From the NCBI GenBank assembly GCA_002356455.1, contig AP017968.1:1-64000 (forward strand): 64,000 bases of DNA, in the 5' to 3' direction. How positions within the stretch are numbered: the stretch's first letter is position 1; every line of letters starts with the position of its first letter. The stretch comes from Fusobacterium varium (lineage in GTDB: Bacteria; Fusobacteriota; Fusobacteriia; Fusobacteriales; Fusobacteriaceae). Below are positions 9,024 to 19,189 of the stretch, piece by piece. The notes under the pieces are model-generated. The model was not told where the DNA came from. It saw nothing but the letters and a program-made list of their open reading frames with translations, and did no database searches. A program made the translations under genes and the position numbers.

Positions 9024-9794
9024 ATGAGAAAAGCTTTACTATTATTTGGAAATGAAATGGAAAGAGATAATCTTATTGAAAGTGCAGTTTATTTACAAAA
9101 CAGTTTAGGCTTTAAAATCATGCCTCTTTACATCAAAGATATGTCTAGAGACAAAATAATAGCTGCTTCTACTGATGGAATGATGATGAGTGGAAGATCA
9201 CCTTTCATTATGCAAGGCTGGGCTGATATGGAGAAACAGGAGATAGAAGATATTGAAAAGATTCTAAAATCAAAAGGAATTAAAGCTGAACTTGAAGTAG
9301 ATATTGGACTTGTTCCTGAAATAGTAACTGACAGAATGAAGAGTTGTGATACCCTTCTTATTGGAAAAAACGAAGCTATTACTGAAAGAATAGTAAGTAT
9401 CTTAAAAGGAAATTATAAGTCTATAATATTTATAGGAGAAAAACCTTTAAAAGGAATGGAGAAGATAATTATTGCCAATGATGATGGAGTAAAAATCAAT
9501 AGAAGCTGTTATCAGTTTACTAATCTTTTCCCAGAAGTTAAAGAATTTACTTCATTTGTAATCAATAAGGAAATTGAAGAAAATCATTTGTTAGATTATC
9601 TTGAAGGAAAAGGAAAAGTTGTAAATCATGAAGTGCTTAACACAGCAGATTATGATGAAGTTCTAAAAAAAATAGATGAATATGATTTCTTTGTAATGGG
9701 AAATCTAAGCAGAAGTTATTTCTTTGAAAAGATAATTGGAAAAAATGGTATAAAGTTATTAGAAAAGAGTAAAACGCCTATATTCATAGGATAG
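9024..9794 (+). CDS. Universal-stress-protein-like protein, two tandem domains
   Basis: The protein has about 256 residues. Each half resembles a nucleotide-binding-like USP/Rossmann fold: an N-terminal LLLFGNE strand with CDTLLIGK near 115, then MEKIIIANDD near 147 and a closing FFVMGNLSRSYFFEKIIG...SKTPIFIG. The closing segment is the part most typical of UspA-type proteins. The classical GxxGxxxxG(S/T) ATP loop is weak, so it may not bind ATP. The start is ATG 9024, with GGGGTGG six bases upstream; an in-frame GTG at 9015 overlaps that motif. It shares direction with gyrA and yfcE. Function is unknown. Confidence 0.6.
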   Translation: MRKALLLFGNEMERDNLIESAVYLQNSLGFKIMPLYIKDMSRDKIIAASTDGMMMSGRSPFIMQGWADMEKQEIEDIEKILKSKGIKAELEVDIGLVPEIVTDRMKSCDTLLIGKNEAITERIVSILKGNYKSIIFIGEKPLKGMEKIIIANDDGVKINRSCYQFTNLFPEVKEFTSFVINKEIEENHLLDYLEGKGKVVNHEVLNTADYDEVLKKIDEYDFFVMGNLSRSYFFEKIIGKNGIKLLEKSKTPIFIG

Positions 9795-9814
9795 TTTTTA
9801 GATAGGAATAGATC

Positions 9815-10273
9815 ATGAAAATATTAGTTATATCAGATTCACATGGAAGACTGGAAAAATTAATTTCTATTTATGAAAAGGAAAAACCTGACATGGTAAT
9901 ATGTGCAGGAGATTTCAGTGATGATGCTGAAGAACTTTCATATGTCTTTCCAGAAAATACCTACCATATAGTTAAAGGTAATTGCGATTATTATGACATG
10001 CAGAGAAGTGATGAGATGGTTCTTGAGCTAGGAGAGCATAAAGTCTTCCTAGCTCATGGTCATCATTACAGAGTAAAACTGGAATATGAAACAATAGAAA
10101 AAAGAGGAAAAGAGCTGGGATGTGATGTAGTTATATTTGGTCATACACATAGACCATATCTTGAAAAAAAGAAAGGTATAACCCTTTTTAATCCAGGGGC
10201 TGTACTTGGAAATGATTATGGAATAATAAAAATAAATAAAGAAAGTATTGATTTTCTTCTAAAAAGAATTTAA
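9815..10273 (+). CDS. YfcE/MJ0936-family metallophosphoesterase
   Basis: This 152-residue calcineurin-like phosphodiesterase shows the full metal-ligand set: DSHG (8-11), GDFSDD (about 33), GNCDYY (about 55), HGHHY (about 76) and GHTHRP (about 108). Members hydrolyse phosphodiesters such as cyclic nucleotides or bis-pNPP with Mn or Zn. It lies 20 bases after the USP-like gene and 49 before pheS. The substrate cannot be read from sequence. Confidence 0.9.
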   Translation: MKILVISDSHGRLEKLISIYEKEKPDMVICAGDFSDDAEELSYVFPENTYHIVKGNCDYYDMQRSDEMVLELGEHKVFLAHGHHYRVKLEYETIEKRGKELGCDVVIFGHTHRPYLEKKKGITLFNPGAVLGNDYGIIKINKESIDFLLKRI

Positions 10274-10322
10274 AATAATTAGATATATAGAAGATTTTTA
10301 GCCTTTGACATAGGGAGGAAAA

Positions 10323-11339
10323 ATGAAGGAAAAGGTAGCACAATTAAAGGAACAAGCACAATCTAGCATAGAGAGCGCTGCTTCTTTACAGGAGCTGGAA
10401 GAAATAAGAGTCAGCCTGCTAGGTAAAAAAGGGGAATTTACAGAGATTTCTAAAGGAATGAAAAATCTTTCTCCAGAGGAAAGACCTATTATTGGTCAGC
10501 TAGTAAATGAAACTAGAGAATTTATCAGTTCAATACTGGATGAAAAGAATAACCAATTGAAAGAGAAAGAAAAAAGAGCAAGATTAGAACAGGAAATTAT
10601 TGATATCACACTCCCAGGTGAAGATATTGAACTGGGAACAAGTCATCCTATCACAGAAACAATGAATTTTATGAAAGATATATTTATTGAAATGGGATTT
10701 GACGTTGCTGATGGACCAGAAGTGGAAAAAGTTAAATATAACTTTGATGCTTTAAATATTCCTGAAACTCATCCATCAAGAGATATAACAGATACTTTCT
10801 ATATTTCTGATGATGTAGTACTTAGAACACAAACATCACCAGTACAGGTAAGATACATGCTTGAACATAAACCACCTTTCAGAATGATATGTCCTGGAAA
10901 AGTTTACAGACCTGACTATGATGTGTCTCATACACCAATGTTCCACCAAATGGAAGGATTGATGATAGGTGAAAATATTTCTTTTGCTAATCTGAAAGGA
11001 ATATTGACTCATTTTGTTAAAAAAGTTTTTGGTGAAACTGAAGTAAGATTTAGACCTCACTTCTTCCCATTCACAGAACCAAGTGCTGAAATGGATGTAC
11101 AATGTGCTGTATGTAAAGGTAAAGGATGCAGAGTATGTAAAGACAGTGGATGGCTGGAAATAATGGGATGCGGAATGGTAGACCCAGAGGTATTGAAAGC
11201 AGTAGGTTATGATCCTAATGAAGTGAGCGGATTTGCTTTTGGAGTAGGAATAGAGAGAGTAACTATGCTGAGACATGGAATAGATGATCTTAGAGCATTT
11301 TTTGAAAATGATATAAGATTCTTAAAACAATTTAAATAA
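10323..11339 (+). CDS. pheS: Phenylalanyl-tRNA synthetase alpha chain
   Basis: This is the catalytic subunit that charges tRNA-Phe (class II, alpha2beta2). Visible features are an N-terminal coiled coil (1-85), the motif 2 region FRMICPGKVYRPDYDVSH (about 185-203), FPFTEPSAEMDV (about 240) and the motif 3 glycine-rich FGVGIERVTMLRHG (about 315). The cysteine-rich insert CAVCKGKGCRVCK before GWLEIMGCGM is also found in Firmicute PheS. It forms an operon with pheT 15 bases downstream. No T-box leader is visible in the 49-base upstream gap. Confidence 0.97.
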   Translation: MKEKVAQLKEQAQSSIESAASLQELEEIRVSLLGKKGEFTEISKGMKNLSPEERPIIGQLVNETREFISSILDEKNNQLKEKEKRARLEQEIIDITLPGEDIELGTSHPITETMNFMKDIFIEMGFDVADGPEVEKVKYNFDALNIPETHPSRDITDTFYISDDVVLRTQTSPVQVRYMLEHKPPFRMICPGKVYRPDYDVSHTPMFHQMEGLMIGENISFANLKGILTHFVKKVFGETEVRFRPHFFPFTEPSAEMDVQCAVCKGKGCRVCKDSGWLEIMGCGMVDPEVLKAVGYDPNEVSGFAFGVGIERVTMLRHGIDDLRAFFENDIRFLKQFK

Positions 11340-11353
11340 TTCTGGAGGGAACA

Positions 11354-13741
11354 ATGTTAATTTCTTTAGACTGGTTGAAACAGTATGTAGATATAAAAGA
11401 AGATATAGATCAGCTTGAAAATGCACTGACTATGATAGGTCAGGAAGTAGAAGCTATAGATGTTCAAGGTAAAGACCTTAACAATGTAGTTATAGGGCAG
11501 ATTGTTGAATATGGAAAACATCCAAATTCAGATAAATTGACTCTTCTGAAAGTAGATATTGGAGAGGAAGAAAAACTGCAGATAATTTGTGGAGCTCCAA
11601 ATCATAAATTAGGAGATAAGGTTGTAGTGGCTAAGATAGGAGCTGTACTTCCTGGAGATTTTAAAATTAAAAAAAGTAAGATAAGAGATGTAGAATCTTG
11701 TGGTATGCTTTGTTCTCAAGTTGAGTTAGGAATAGGTGAGGATAAGGATGGAATAATAATTCTTCCTGAAGATGCTCCAATAGGTGAAGAGTATAGAACA
11801 TATGCAGGAATGGATGATGTTATATTTGAACTTGAAATTACTCCAAACAGACCTGATTGTCTTTCACATATAGGGATAGCTAGAGAAGTGGCAGCTTACT
11901 ATGGAAGAAAAGTAAAATATCCATCTTATGCTTTAAACGAAGTTATAGAATCTACTAATAATTATGCAAAAGTAAGAGTAGAAGATAAAGAAAGATGTAA
12001 AAGATACATGGGAAGAGTTATAAGAAATGTAACCATTGGAGAATCACCTGAATGGCTTAAAAAAAGAATAAGAGCAATGGGACTTAAACCAATTAACAAT
12101 ATAGTTGATATAACAAACTTTGTTATGTTTGAATATAATCAGCCTATGCATGCTTTTGATTTGGATAAATTAGAAAATAAAACTGTAGTGATAAGAGCTG
12201 CAGAAACAGGAGAAAAAATAACTACTCTGGATGGTGTAGACAGAGAGCTTAATAATGGAGAACTTGTAATAGCTGATGAAGTAAAACCAATAGCTATTGC
12301 TGGTATCATTGGTGGACAAACTACTCAAATTGAGTTTGAAACTAAAAATATATTCCTTGAAGTAGCATATTTTACTCCTGAAAATATTAGAAAAACAGCT
12401 AAAAAGCTTGGAATTGTAACTGATGCTGGTTATAGAAATGAAAGAGGACTTGACATTGAAAATATCAGTGAAGTGATAGACAGAGCAGCAGCTCTTATGG
12501 CAGAAGTTGCTTCTGGAGAAGTTTTAGATGAAGTGATAGATAAATATATAGAAAAACCTCAAAAGTTTGAAATTCCATTAAATATCAATAAGCTTAATAA
12601 TTTTATAGGTAAAAAATTGGAATTTGATCAAGTAGGAAAAATACTTACAAATCTTGGATTAGGAATAAAAACTTTATCCCAGGATACTTTAATAGTAACT
12701 CCACCTGCTTATAGACAGGACTTAACTAGATCAGAAGATCTATATGAAGAAGTAATAAGAATGTATGGATTTGAAAATATAGAAGCTGTAATGCCAGTGG
12801 AAGATATTGAATCTGGTTTAAAAGATGCAAAAATATCAGTTGCTGACAATTTAAAAGAAATATTGAAAGAGATAGGACTGCATGAAGTTATAAACTATAC
12901 ATTTATTCCAAAAGAAGCTTTGGACATTCTTAATATAAAAGATAAAGTGATTGAAATAAGTAATCCTTTAAGTGAGGATATGTCCATAGTAAGACCTACT
13001 TTAGTATATAGCCTTCTTGCAAATATCAGAGATAATATTAATAGAAATCAGTTTAATTTAAGATTCTATGAAGTATCAAAAGTGTTTGCACCAGCAGGAG
13101 AATTGGCAAATGAAGACTTGAGAATCTGTATAGCAATAGCAGGAAAACCTGAAAGAACTTTATGGAATCCAAAGCCTGAATCATATAACTTCTATACTAT
13201 AAAAGGGTATGTGGAAAAACTTCTTGAATATACTGGTATCAATAGATATAAACTTGAAAGAAGTACAAAAGAAACTTTCCATCCAGGAAGAAGTGCTGAT
13301 ATTAGAATAGGAAATGATATTATTGGAACTTTTGGAGAGATTCATCCAGATGTTCAGGAAGATATGGATATAAAGAGAGAAAGAGTATATGTCGCTGACA
13401 TAGATTTAACTAGAGCATTAAAATATATGAAAAATGCTGTAAAATATGAAAGAGTAGTAAAATACCCAGAAGTAACTAGAGATTTGGCCATCGTACTTGA
13501 TAAGAATGTGCTTGTAGGAAATATGATAGATGACCTGAAAAAAGTTTCTCTTTTAATAGAAAATATAGATATATTTGATATCTATGAAGGAGAAAAAATA
13601 GATGCAGATAAAAAATCAGTAGCTATCAGTATAGTACTTAGAGACAAGAAAAAAACTCTTACTGAGAAAGACATAAATAATGTTATTGAAAAAGTGTTAA
13701 ACACTATCTCAAAAAATTACAATGGAGAGATAAGACAATAA
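11354..13741 (+). CDS. pheT: Phenylalanyl-tRNA synthetase beta chain
   Basis: This 795-residue editing and tRNA-binding subunit starts with an EMAP-like tRNA-binding domain (about 40-150, IVEYGKHPNSDKLTLLKVDIG). B3/B4 editing and B5 domains follow (ITPNRPDCLSH near 160, PPAYRQDLTRSEDLYEEV near 455), then the catalytic-like core. The C-terminal ferredoxin-fold anticodon-binding domain contains KYPEVTRDLAIVLDK (about 700). Length and order are normal. Confidence 0.97.
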   Translation: MLISLDWLKQYVDIKEDIDQLENALTMIGQEVEAIDVQGKDLNNVVIGQIVEYGKHPNSDKLTLLKVDIGEEEKLQIICGAPNHKLGDKVVVAKIGAVLPGDFKIKKSKIRDVESCGMLCSQVELGIGEDKDGIIILPEDAPIGEEYRTYAGMDDVIFELEITPNRPDCLSHIGIAREVAAYYGRKVKYPSYALNEVIESTNNYAKVRVEDKERCKRYMGRVIRNVTIGESPEWLKKRIRAMGLKPINNIVDITNFVMFEYNQPMHAFDLDKLENKTVVIRAAETGEKITTLDGVDRELNNGELVIADEVKPIAIAGIIGGQTTQIEFETKNIFLEVAYFTPENIRKTAKKLGIVTDAGYRNERGLDIENISEVIDRAAALMAEVASGEVLDEVIDKYIEKPQKFEIPLNINKLNNFIGKKLEFDQVGKILTNLGLGIKTLSQDTLIVTPPAYRQDLTRSEDLYEEVIRMYGFENIEAVMPVEDIESGLKDAKISVADNLKEILKEIGLHEVINYTFIPKEALDILNIKDKVIEISNPLSEDMSIVRPTLVYSLLANIRDNINRNQFNLRFYEVSKVFAPAGELANEDLRICIAIAGKPERTLWNPKPESYNFYTIKGYVEKLLEYTGINRYKLERSTKETFHPGRSADIRIGNDIIGTFGEIHPDVQEDMDIKRERVYVADIDLTRALKYMKNAVKYERVVKYPEVTRDLAIVLDKNVLVGNMIDDLKKVSLLIENIDIFDIYEGEKIDADKKSVAISIVLRDKKKTLTEKDINNVIEKVLNTISKNYNGEIRQ

Positions 13742-13759
13742 ATATTTAGGAGGGTTAAG

Positions 13760-14968
13760 ATGGATTCCTTAAAAGAGTTATTCAAGATAGGAAATGGGCC
13801 TTCAAGCTCACATACAATAGGACCAGAAAGAGCAGCAAAAAAATTTAAAGAGAGGACACCTAATGCAGCAAGGTATATAGTAGAGCTGTATGGTTCTCTA
13901 GCTCTTACAGGAAAAGGTCACCTTACTGACTGGATAATAGTAGAAACTTTAAAACCAGTTGAAACTGAAATTGTATGGAAGCCGGAAGTAGTTTATGACT
14001 ATCACACTAATGGGATGAAATTTAAAGCTTTAGACAACACTGGAAATACAATAGATGAATGGATAGTCTTCTCAGTGGGGGGAGGAACTATCATGGAATT
14101 AGGGCAAGAAAGAAGAGGACCTTCAAAGATTTATCCATTTTCAAAGATGGATGACATCAAAAAATGGTGTGAAGAAGGAAAAAAAGAGTACTGGGAATAT
14201 GTTGTAGAACATGAGGGAGAGGAGATATTCACTTTCCTTAAGGAGATATGGGATGCAATGGAGGCAGCTGTAGAAAGAGGAATAGAAAAAACAGGTGTAC
14301 TTCCAGGAACTCTAAAATTATCTAGAAGAGCTCAAGGCTTCTATAGAAAAGCAAGAAATAATCATGGAAGAGGCGGGTTTCTGGGAAGAATATTTGCCTA
14401 TACTTTAGCAGTATCTGAAGAAAATGGGGCTGGAGGAAGAGTTGTGACTGCTCCTACATGTGGGGCTTCAGGAATTATTCCAGGACTTTTATACGCACTT
14501 AGAGAAGAATATGACATATCTGAAAAAGAACTTCTTAAAGGATTGGCAATAGCTGGTCTTATAGGAAATATAGTGAAGGAAAATGCTACTATATCTGGAG
14601 CTGAAGGCGGATGTCAGGCTGAAGTAGGAACAGCATGTGCAATGGCAGCAGGAATGGCATGTTTCCTTTTGGGAGGGTCACTTGATCAGATTGAATATGC
14701 TTCTGAAATGGCATTGGAACATCATCTTGGGCTTACTTGTGATCCAGTGGGAGGATATGTACAGATACCTTGTATAGAGAGAAATGCAGCAGCTTCAGCA
14801 AGAGCATTGGATTCCGCAGCATACAGCCTTTATACAGATGGTAAGCATACTATCTCTTTTGATCAGGTAGTTATAACTATGGGTGAAACTGGAAAAGATT
14901 TAAAGAGTGAATATAAGGAAACATCTTTGGGAGGACTTGCAAAATTTAGATTTAATGCAGAATGTTAA
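13760..14968 (+). CDS. sdaA: L-serine dehydratase (single-chain, iron-sulfur)
   Basis: The enzyme deaminates L-serine to pyruvate and ammonia, an important fermentation step in amino-acid-using anaerobes. The N-terminal beta-chain-like part begins with GNGPSSSHTIGPERAA. The alpha part carries cysteines suited to a 4Fe-4S cluster in TAPTCGASG (about 234), GAEGGCQAEVG (about 284) and LTCDPVGG (about 326). At 402 residues it is shorter than E. coli SdaA, mainly between the two parts, but the order is the single-chain one. It lies 18 bases after pheT and is followed by a strong terminator. Confidence 0.9.
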   Translation: MDSLKELFKIGNGPSSSHTIGPERAAKKFKERTPNAARYIVELYGSLALTGKGHLTDWIIVETLKPVETEIVWKPEVVYDYHTNGMKFKALDNTGNTIDEWIVFSVGGGTIMELGQERRGPSKIYPFSKMDDIKKWCEEGKKEYWEYVVEHEGEEIFTFLKEIWDAMEAAVERGIEKTGVLPGTLKLSRRAQGFYRKARNNHGRGGFLGRIFAYTLAVSEENGAGGRVVTAPTCGASGIIPGLLYALREEYDISEKELLKGLAIAGLIGNIVKENATISGAEGGCQAEVGTACAMAAGMACFLLGGSLDQIEYASEMALEHHLGLTCDPVGGYVQIPCIERNAAASARALDSAAYSLYTDGKHTISFDQVVITMGETGKDLKSEYKETSLGGLAKFRFNAEC

Positions 14969-14990
14969 AATAATTTTATAAGAATATATC

Positions 14991-15035
14991 AAGAGGCAGC
15001 CTCAAAAAATTAAAAAATTTTTTGAGCCGCCTCTT
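14991..15035. terminator. Long-stem bidirectional-type terminator
   Basis: An almost perfect inverted repeat of about 20 bases per arm starts AAGAGGC and ends GCCTCTT, with A/T tracts near the loop. It closes the gyrase-PheST-SdaA run before pth. Confidence 0.75.
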
Positions 15036-15100
15036 AAACTTTTTATAGAATATGGACTGAAAATACAGAATTTAAAAGCTGAAAAGAAAGGAATAAAGTT

Positions 15101-15661
15101 ATGAAATTAGTTGTAGGCCTTGGCAATCCAGGGGATAAATATGCTAAGACAAGACATAATATTGGGTTTGAAGTTATCAGTAGATTACAAAAAGACCTTA
15201 ATATAATAGGGGAAAAGGATAAATTTCAAGGATTTCTCAGTGAGAAAACTATAGATGGAGAGAAAGTTCTTTTTCTAAAACCTCAGACATTTATGAATCT
15301 CAGTGGAAATTCAATAGCTGCTGTAGTAAATTTTTATAAGATAGATGCCAAGAATGATATGATTGTGATTTATGATGACATGGATCTTCCAGTTGGAAAA
15401 TTGAGAGTAAAAGAGAAGGGAAGTTCTGGTGGTCACAATGGAATAAAATCTATCATTTCTCACCTAGGTGATGAGTTTTTACGTATTAAATGCGGTATAG
15501 GAAAGAGTAAAGATGATACTATAGATTTTGTATTAGGCCAGTTTGATAAAAGTGAACAAGAAATTGTTGATAAAATGATTGAGAATGCATCTGATTGTGC
15601 CTTAGATTTAATAAGAGATGTTGAATTAGGCAGAATAATGCAGAAATATAACAAAAAGTAA
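15101..15661 (+). CDS. pth: Peptidyl-tRNA hydrolase
   Basis: This enzyme recycles peptidyl-tRNA by cleaving the ester bond. The signature GLGNPGDKYAKTRHNIGF places the active residues N9 and H19. Further family blocks are KPQTFMNLSG (about 61), VIYDDMDLPVGKLRV (about 87) and GSSGGHNGIKSI (about 107). The 186-residue length is standard. It lies between a terminator and the rnf operon. Confidence 0.97.
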   Translation: MKLVVGLGNPGDKYAKTRHNIGFEVISRLQKDLNIIGEKDKFQGFLSEKTIDGEKVLFLKPQTFMNLSGNSIAAVVNFYKIDAKNDMIVIYDDMDLPVGKLRVKEKGSSGGHNGIKSIISHLGDEFLRIKCGIGKSKDDTIDFVLGQFDKSEQEIVDKMIENASDCALDLIRDVELGRIMQKYNKK

Positions 15662-15759
15662 TAACTTACGATGGAAAAAAATAACGAAAACATATTGTTA
15701 AATAGATATAAATGTGGTAAACTGATTAGTAGAAATTAACTTTATGAAAGGAGATTCAT

Positions 15760-17070
15760 ATGAGATTTTTTGGTTTCAGAGGTGGAGTGCATCCGCCTGA
15801 AAATAAACTACAGACAGAAAATATGCCAGTAGAAAAACTAGCAGCACCAAAAATGTTGTATATTTCTTTGTTACAACATATAGGATCACCACTAGATCCA
15901 ATCGTAGCTATTGGAGATAAAGTACTTAAAGGTCAGAAAATAGCTGACTCTCAAGCTTTCTTAACATCTCCTATACATTCGCCAGTAAGTGGTACAGTTA
16001 AAAAAATTGAAGAACATGTTTTTCCATTAATGGGAAGAATCAAAACTATCATGATTGAAAATGATGGGGAAGAAACTTGGGCAGAGTTACCTAAAATAGA
16101 AAATTGGGAAAAAGCTGACAAGAAAGATTTATTAGCAATGATTAGAGAAAAAGGAATTGTAGGTATTGGAGGGGCAAGTTTCCCTACTCATGTAAAACTT
16201 AATCCACCTGCTGATGTAAAGATTGATACTTTACTATTAAATGGAGCAGAGTGTGAGCCTTACCTTAATTCAGATAACAGACTTATGCTTGAACATCCAG
16301 AAACTATAATTGAAGGTATTAAAATCATTAAAAAAGTTTTAGGAGTAGAAACAGCTATCATAGGTATTGAAGAAAATAAACCTGAAGCAATAGCTTCTAT
16401 GAAGAAAGCTGCTGAAGGTACAGGAATAGAGATAGCTCCTCTAAAAACAAAATATCCTCAAGGAGGAGAAAAACAATTAATTAAAGCTGTTTTAGATAGA
16501 GAGGTTCCATCTGGAAAACTTCCATCAGCAGTAGGAGTAGTAGTTCAAAATACAGGAACAGCAGCTGCTATTTATGAAGGATTAGTAAATGGTACTCCTC
16601 TAATTGAAAAAGTTGTTACAGTTTCAGGAAAAGCAATAGCAAATCCTAAAAACATAAAAATAGCTATTGGAACACCATTCTCTTATATTCTTGATAATTG
16701 TGGTATAAACAGAGATGCAATGGATAAATTAGTAATGGGTGGACCAATGATGGGAATGGCTCAATTCTCAGAAGAGGCTCCAGTAATTAAAGGAACTTCT
16801 GGTTTATTGGCTCTTACTAAAGAGGAAACAAATCCTTATAAACCAAAAGCTTGTATAGGATGTGGAAAATGTATAGGAGCATGTCCAATGCTTCTTGAAC
16901 CAATCATGTTTGCAAGACTTGCTGCTTTTGAACAATGGGAAGAAATTGGAAAATACAACCTGATGGATTGTATTGAATGTGGATCATGTGCTTACATATG
17001 TCCAGCCAACAGACCATTAACTGAAGCTATAAAGATTGGAAAGTCAAAATTAAGAGCAATGAAAAAATAA
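15760..17070 (+). CDS. rnfC: Rnf complex subunit C (NADH-binding)
   Basis: This peripheral subunit exchanges electrons with NAD(H) in the ferredoxin:NAD+ oxidoreductase. It has an N-terminal barrel-sandwich-like region, the nucleotide/FMN segment GIGGASFPTHVKL (about 138), NGAECEPYLNSDNRLM (about 165), and two 4Fe-4S motifs, CIGCGKCIGACP (about 367) and CIECGSCAYICP (about 406). The protein is short (436) compared with proteobacterial RnfC, lacking the long C-terminal repeats, as in other anaerobes. The first gene of rnfCDGEAB has a good AAAGGAG site. Confidence 0.96.
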   Translation: MRFFGFRGGVHPPENKLQTENMPVEKLAAPKMLYISLLQHIGSPLDPIVAIGDKVLKGQKIADSQAFLTSPIHSPVSGTVKKIEEHVFPLMGRIKTIMIENDGEETWAELPKIENWEKADKKDLLAMIREKGIVGIGGASFPTHVKLNPPADVKIDTLLLNGAECEPYLNSDNRLMLEHPETIIEGIKIIKKVLGVETAIIGIEENKPEAIASMKKAAEGTGIEIAPLKTKYPQGGEKQLIKAVLDREVPSGKLPSAVGVVVQNTGTAAAIYEGLVNGTPLIEKVVTVSGKAIANPKNIKIAIGTPFSYILDNCGINRDAMDKLVMGGPMMGMAQFSEEAPVIKGTSGLLALTKEETNPYKPKACIGCGKCIGACPMLLEPIMFARLAAFEQWEEIGKYNLMDCIECGSCAYICPANRPLTEAIKIGKSKLRAMKK

Positions 17071-17107
17071 CATACAGTAAAGTTATTAAGTTATTAGGAG
17101 GGTACAA

Positions 17108-18052
17108 GTGACTAATATTTTGAAGATGGGGCCATCACCTCATATAAGAACATCAGAAACAGTTGAAAAAGTAATGTATGATGTAATAATATCTTTAATA
17201 CCAGCATTTTTAGTTGCTGTATATGTTTTTGGAATAAGAGCATTTATAGTTACTTCAGTTGCTATATTATCATGTATTGTTACAGAGTTTGTTTGTCAGA
17301 AAATAATGAATCAGGATATTTCTGTATTTGACGGAAGTGCAATTCTTACAGGTATTCTGTTTTCTTTTGTTATACCAGTAAATATGTCTCTTATTTATGT
17401 AATTATTGGGTCGATAGTTTCTATCGCTCTTGGTAAAATGGTATTTGGAGGACTTGGACATAATATATTCAACCCTGCATTAGTAGGTAGAGCATTTGTT
17501 CAGGCTTCATGGCCAGTAGCTATCACTACTTTTGCTCTAGATGGAAAAGCTGGAGCTACAGTATTGGATGCTATGAAAAGAGGACTTCCATTAGATGGAG
17601 CTTTGATAGAAGGTGGAAATCAATATGTTCAGGCTTTTGTAGGTAGAATGGGTGGATGCTTAGGAGAAACTTCAGCTCTGGCTCTTCTTATTGGAGGAAT
17701 CTATCTTATTTATAGAGGACAGATAGACTGGAAAATGCCAGCTTTAATAATAGGTACAGTATTTGTTCTTACTTGGGCAATGGGAGGAGATCCTGTAATG
17801 CATATCCTTTCAGGAGGATTATTCTTAGGAGCTTTCTACATGGCTACAGATATGGTAACAAGTCCATATACACCAAAAGGTAAAGTAATATTTGCATTGG
17901 GATTAGGACTACTTATATCTTTGATTAGAATGAAAGGTGGATATCCAGAAGGGGTTGCTTATTCTATCCTTATCATGAATGGAGTTGTTCCATTAATCAA
18001 TAGATATACTGCACCTAAAAAATTTGGTGAGGTGAAGTCTAATGAAAAATAG
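17108..18052 (+). CDS. rnfD: Rnf complex subunit D
   Basis: This integral membrane subunit carries a covalent FMN and is thought to take part in ion pumping. Many hydrophobic helices are visible across 314 residues, and the flavinylation block GGCLGETSALALLIGG (about 191-206) contains the acceptor threonine. The start is GTG 17108, six to seven bases after TAGGAGGG. It overlaps rnfG by eleven bases. Confidence 0.95.
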   Translation: MTNILKMGPSPHIRTSETVEKVMYDVIISLIPAFLVAVYVFGIRAFIVTSVAILSCIVTEFVCQKIMNQDISVFDGSAILTGILFSFVIPVNMSLIYVIIGSIVSIALGKMVFGGLGHNIFNPALVGRAFVQASWPVAITTFALDGKAGATVLDAMKRGLPLDGALIEGGNQYVQAFVGRMGGCLGETSALALLIGGIYLIYRGQIDWKMPALIIGTVFVLTWAMGGDPVMHILSGGLFLGAFYMATDMVTSPYTPKGKVIFALGLGLLISLIRMKGGYPEGVAYSILIMNGVVPLINRYTAPKKFGEVKSNEK

Positions 18053-18575
18053 ATTTGTACATTATGGAGCAGTACTTTTAATAATAGCTGCTGTGTCAGC
18101 TGGAATACTAGCTGTAGTAAATGAATTTACAAAAACAGTAATAAGAGATAATGAAATTGCAGCTGTAAATTTAGCAAGAAAAAATGTTCTTTCTTCTGCT
18201 GAAACTTTTAAAGAAGAAGAATCTGTAAAAGCTGATGGTTTAGAATTTATACCTGGATTTAATGCAGCTGGAGAGCTTACTGGATATGTTGTATCTGTTG
18301 CTCAAGGTGGATATGCTGCTGACATCAACTTTGTTTTAGGTATTGAAAAAGATGGTAAAATTGCAGGATTGGACATAATAGGAAGCCAAGAAACTCCAGG
18401 ACTTGGAGCTAAAGTTATGGATAAAGCATGGCAGGCTATCTGGGTAGGAAGAGATTCATCTTATGTCTTCAATAAATCTACAGATGCATTTGCTGGTGCT
18501 ACTATATCTCCAACAGCAGTTTATACTGGAATGATGAGAGCTTTGACAGTCTATGACAAAGAGGTGAGAAAATAG
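18042..18575 (+). CDS. rnfG: Rnf complex subunit G
   Basis: This membrane-anchored subunit has one N-terminal helix (8-30) and an external FMN-binding domain. The flavin-attachment motif is GATISP at about 153-158, preceded by the family block GSQETPGLGAKV (about 114). The 177-residue length is typical. It overlaps rnfD and shares one base with rnfE, so translation is coupled. Confidence 0.95.
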   Translation: MKNRFVHYGAVLLIIAAVSAGILAVVNEFTKTVIRDNEIAAVNLARKNVLSSAETFKEEESVKADGLEFIPGFNAAGELTGYVVSVAQGGYAADINFVLGIEKDGKIAGLDIIGSQETPGLGAKVMDKAWQAIWVGRDSSYVFNKSTDAFAGATISPTAVYTGMMRALTVYDKEVRK

Positions 18576-19186
18576 TGGAGAAAAATAACTACGGAAAAAT
18601 ATTATTTGAAGGGATATTCACAGGAAACCCTGTATTTATTCTTCTGTTAGGATTATGTCCTACACTTGGAGTTACAAGTTCAGCAATAAATGGTATGTCA
18701 ATGGGATTGGCCGTTGTAGCTGTTCTTGCTTGTTCAAATGTTTTAATTTCTGCATTTAAAAAATTAATTCCTGATCAGGTAAGAATTCCTGCATTTATAA
18801 TGATTATAGCATCATTGGTTACAATAGTTGAAATGGTTATGAAAGCATATACTCCTGATCTTTATAAAGTATTGGGATTATTTATTCCTCTTATAGTTGT
18901 TAACTGTATAGTATTGGGAAGAGCAGAAAGCTTTGCATCAAAAAATGGTGTGTTTGCTTCTTTAATTGATGGAATAGGATCAGGACTTGGATTTACTTTA
19001 TCTCTTACTGTATTAGGTGCTATTAGAGAGGCTCTTGGTAATGGATCTGTGTTTAATATCAATTTTGCACCTGCAAACTTCACTCCTGCACTTATATTCA
19101 TACTTGCACCTGGAGGTTTCCTTACAATTGGATGTATCATAGCAACTCTTAATTATCTTAAGATGAAAAAGAGTAAGGAGGGATAG
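18575..19186 (+). CDS. rnfE: Rnf complex subunit E
   Basis: This is a six-helix membrane subunit of 203 residues. Conserved cysteines lie in LLGLCPTLG (about 28) and VNCIVLGRAES (about 109); in known Rnf/Nqr structures the paired A/E subunits hold an intramembrane iron-sulfur centre with these residues. The GTG start at 18575 overlaps the rnfG stop. Confidence 0.95.
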   Translation: MEKNNYGKILFEGIFTGNPVFILLLGLCPTLGVTSSAINGMSMGLAVVAVLACSNVLISAFKKLIPDQVRIPAFIMIIASLVTIVEMVMKAYTPDLYKVLGLFIPLIVVNCIVLGRAESFASKNGVFASLIDGIGSGLGFTLSLTVLGAIREALGNGSVFNINFAPANFTPALIFILAPGGFLTIGCIIATLNYLKMKKSKEG

Positions 19187-19189
19187 AAA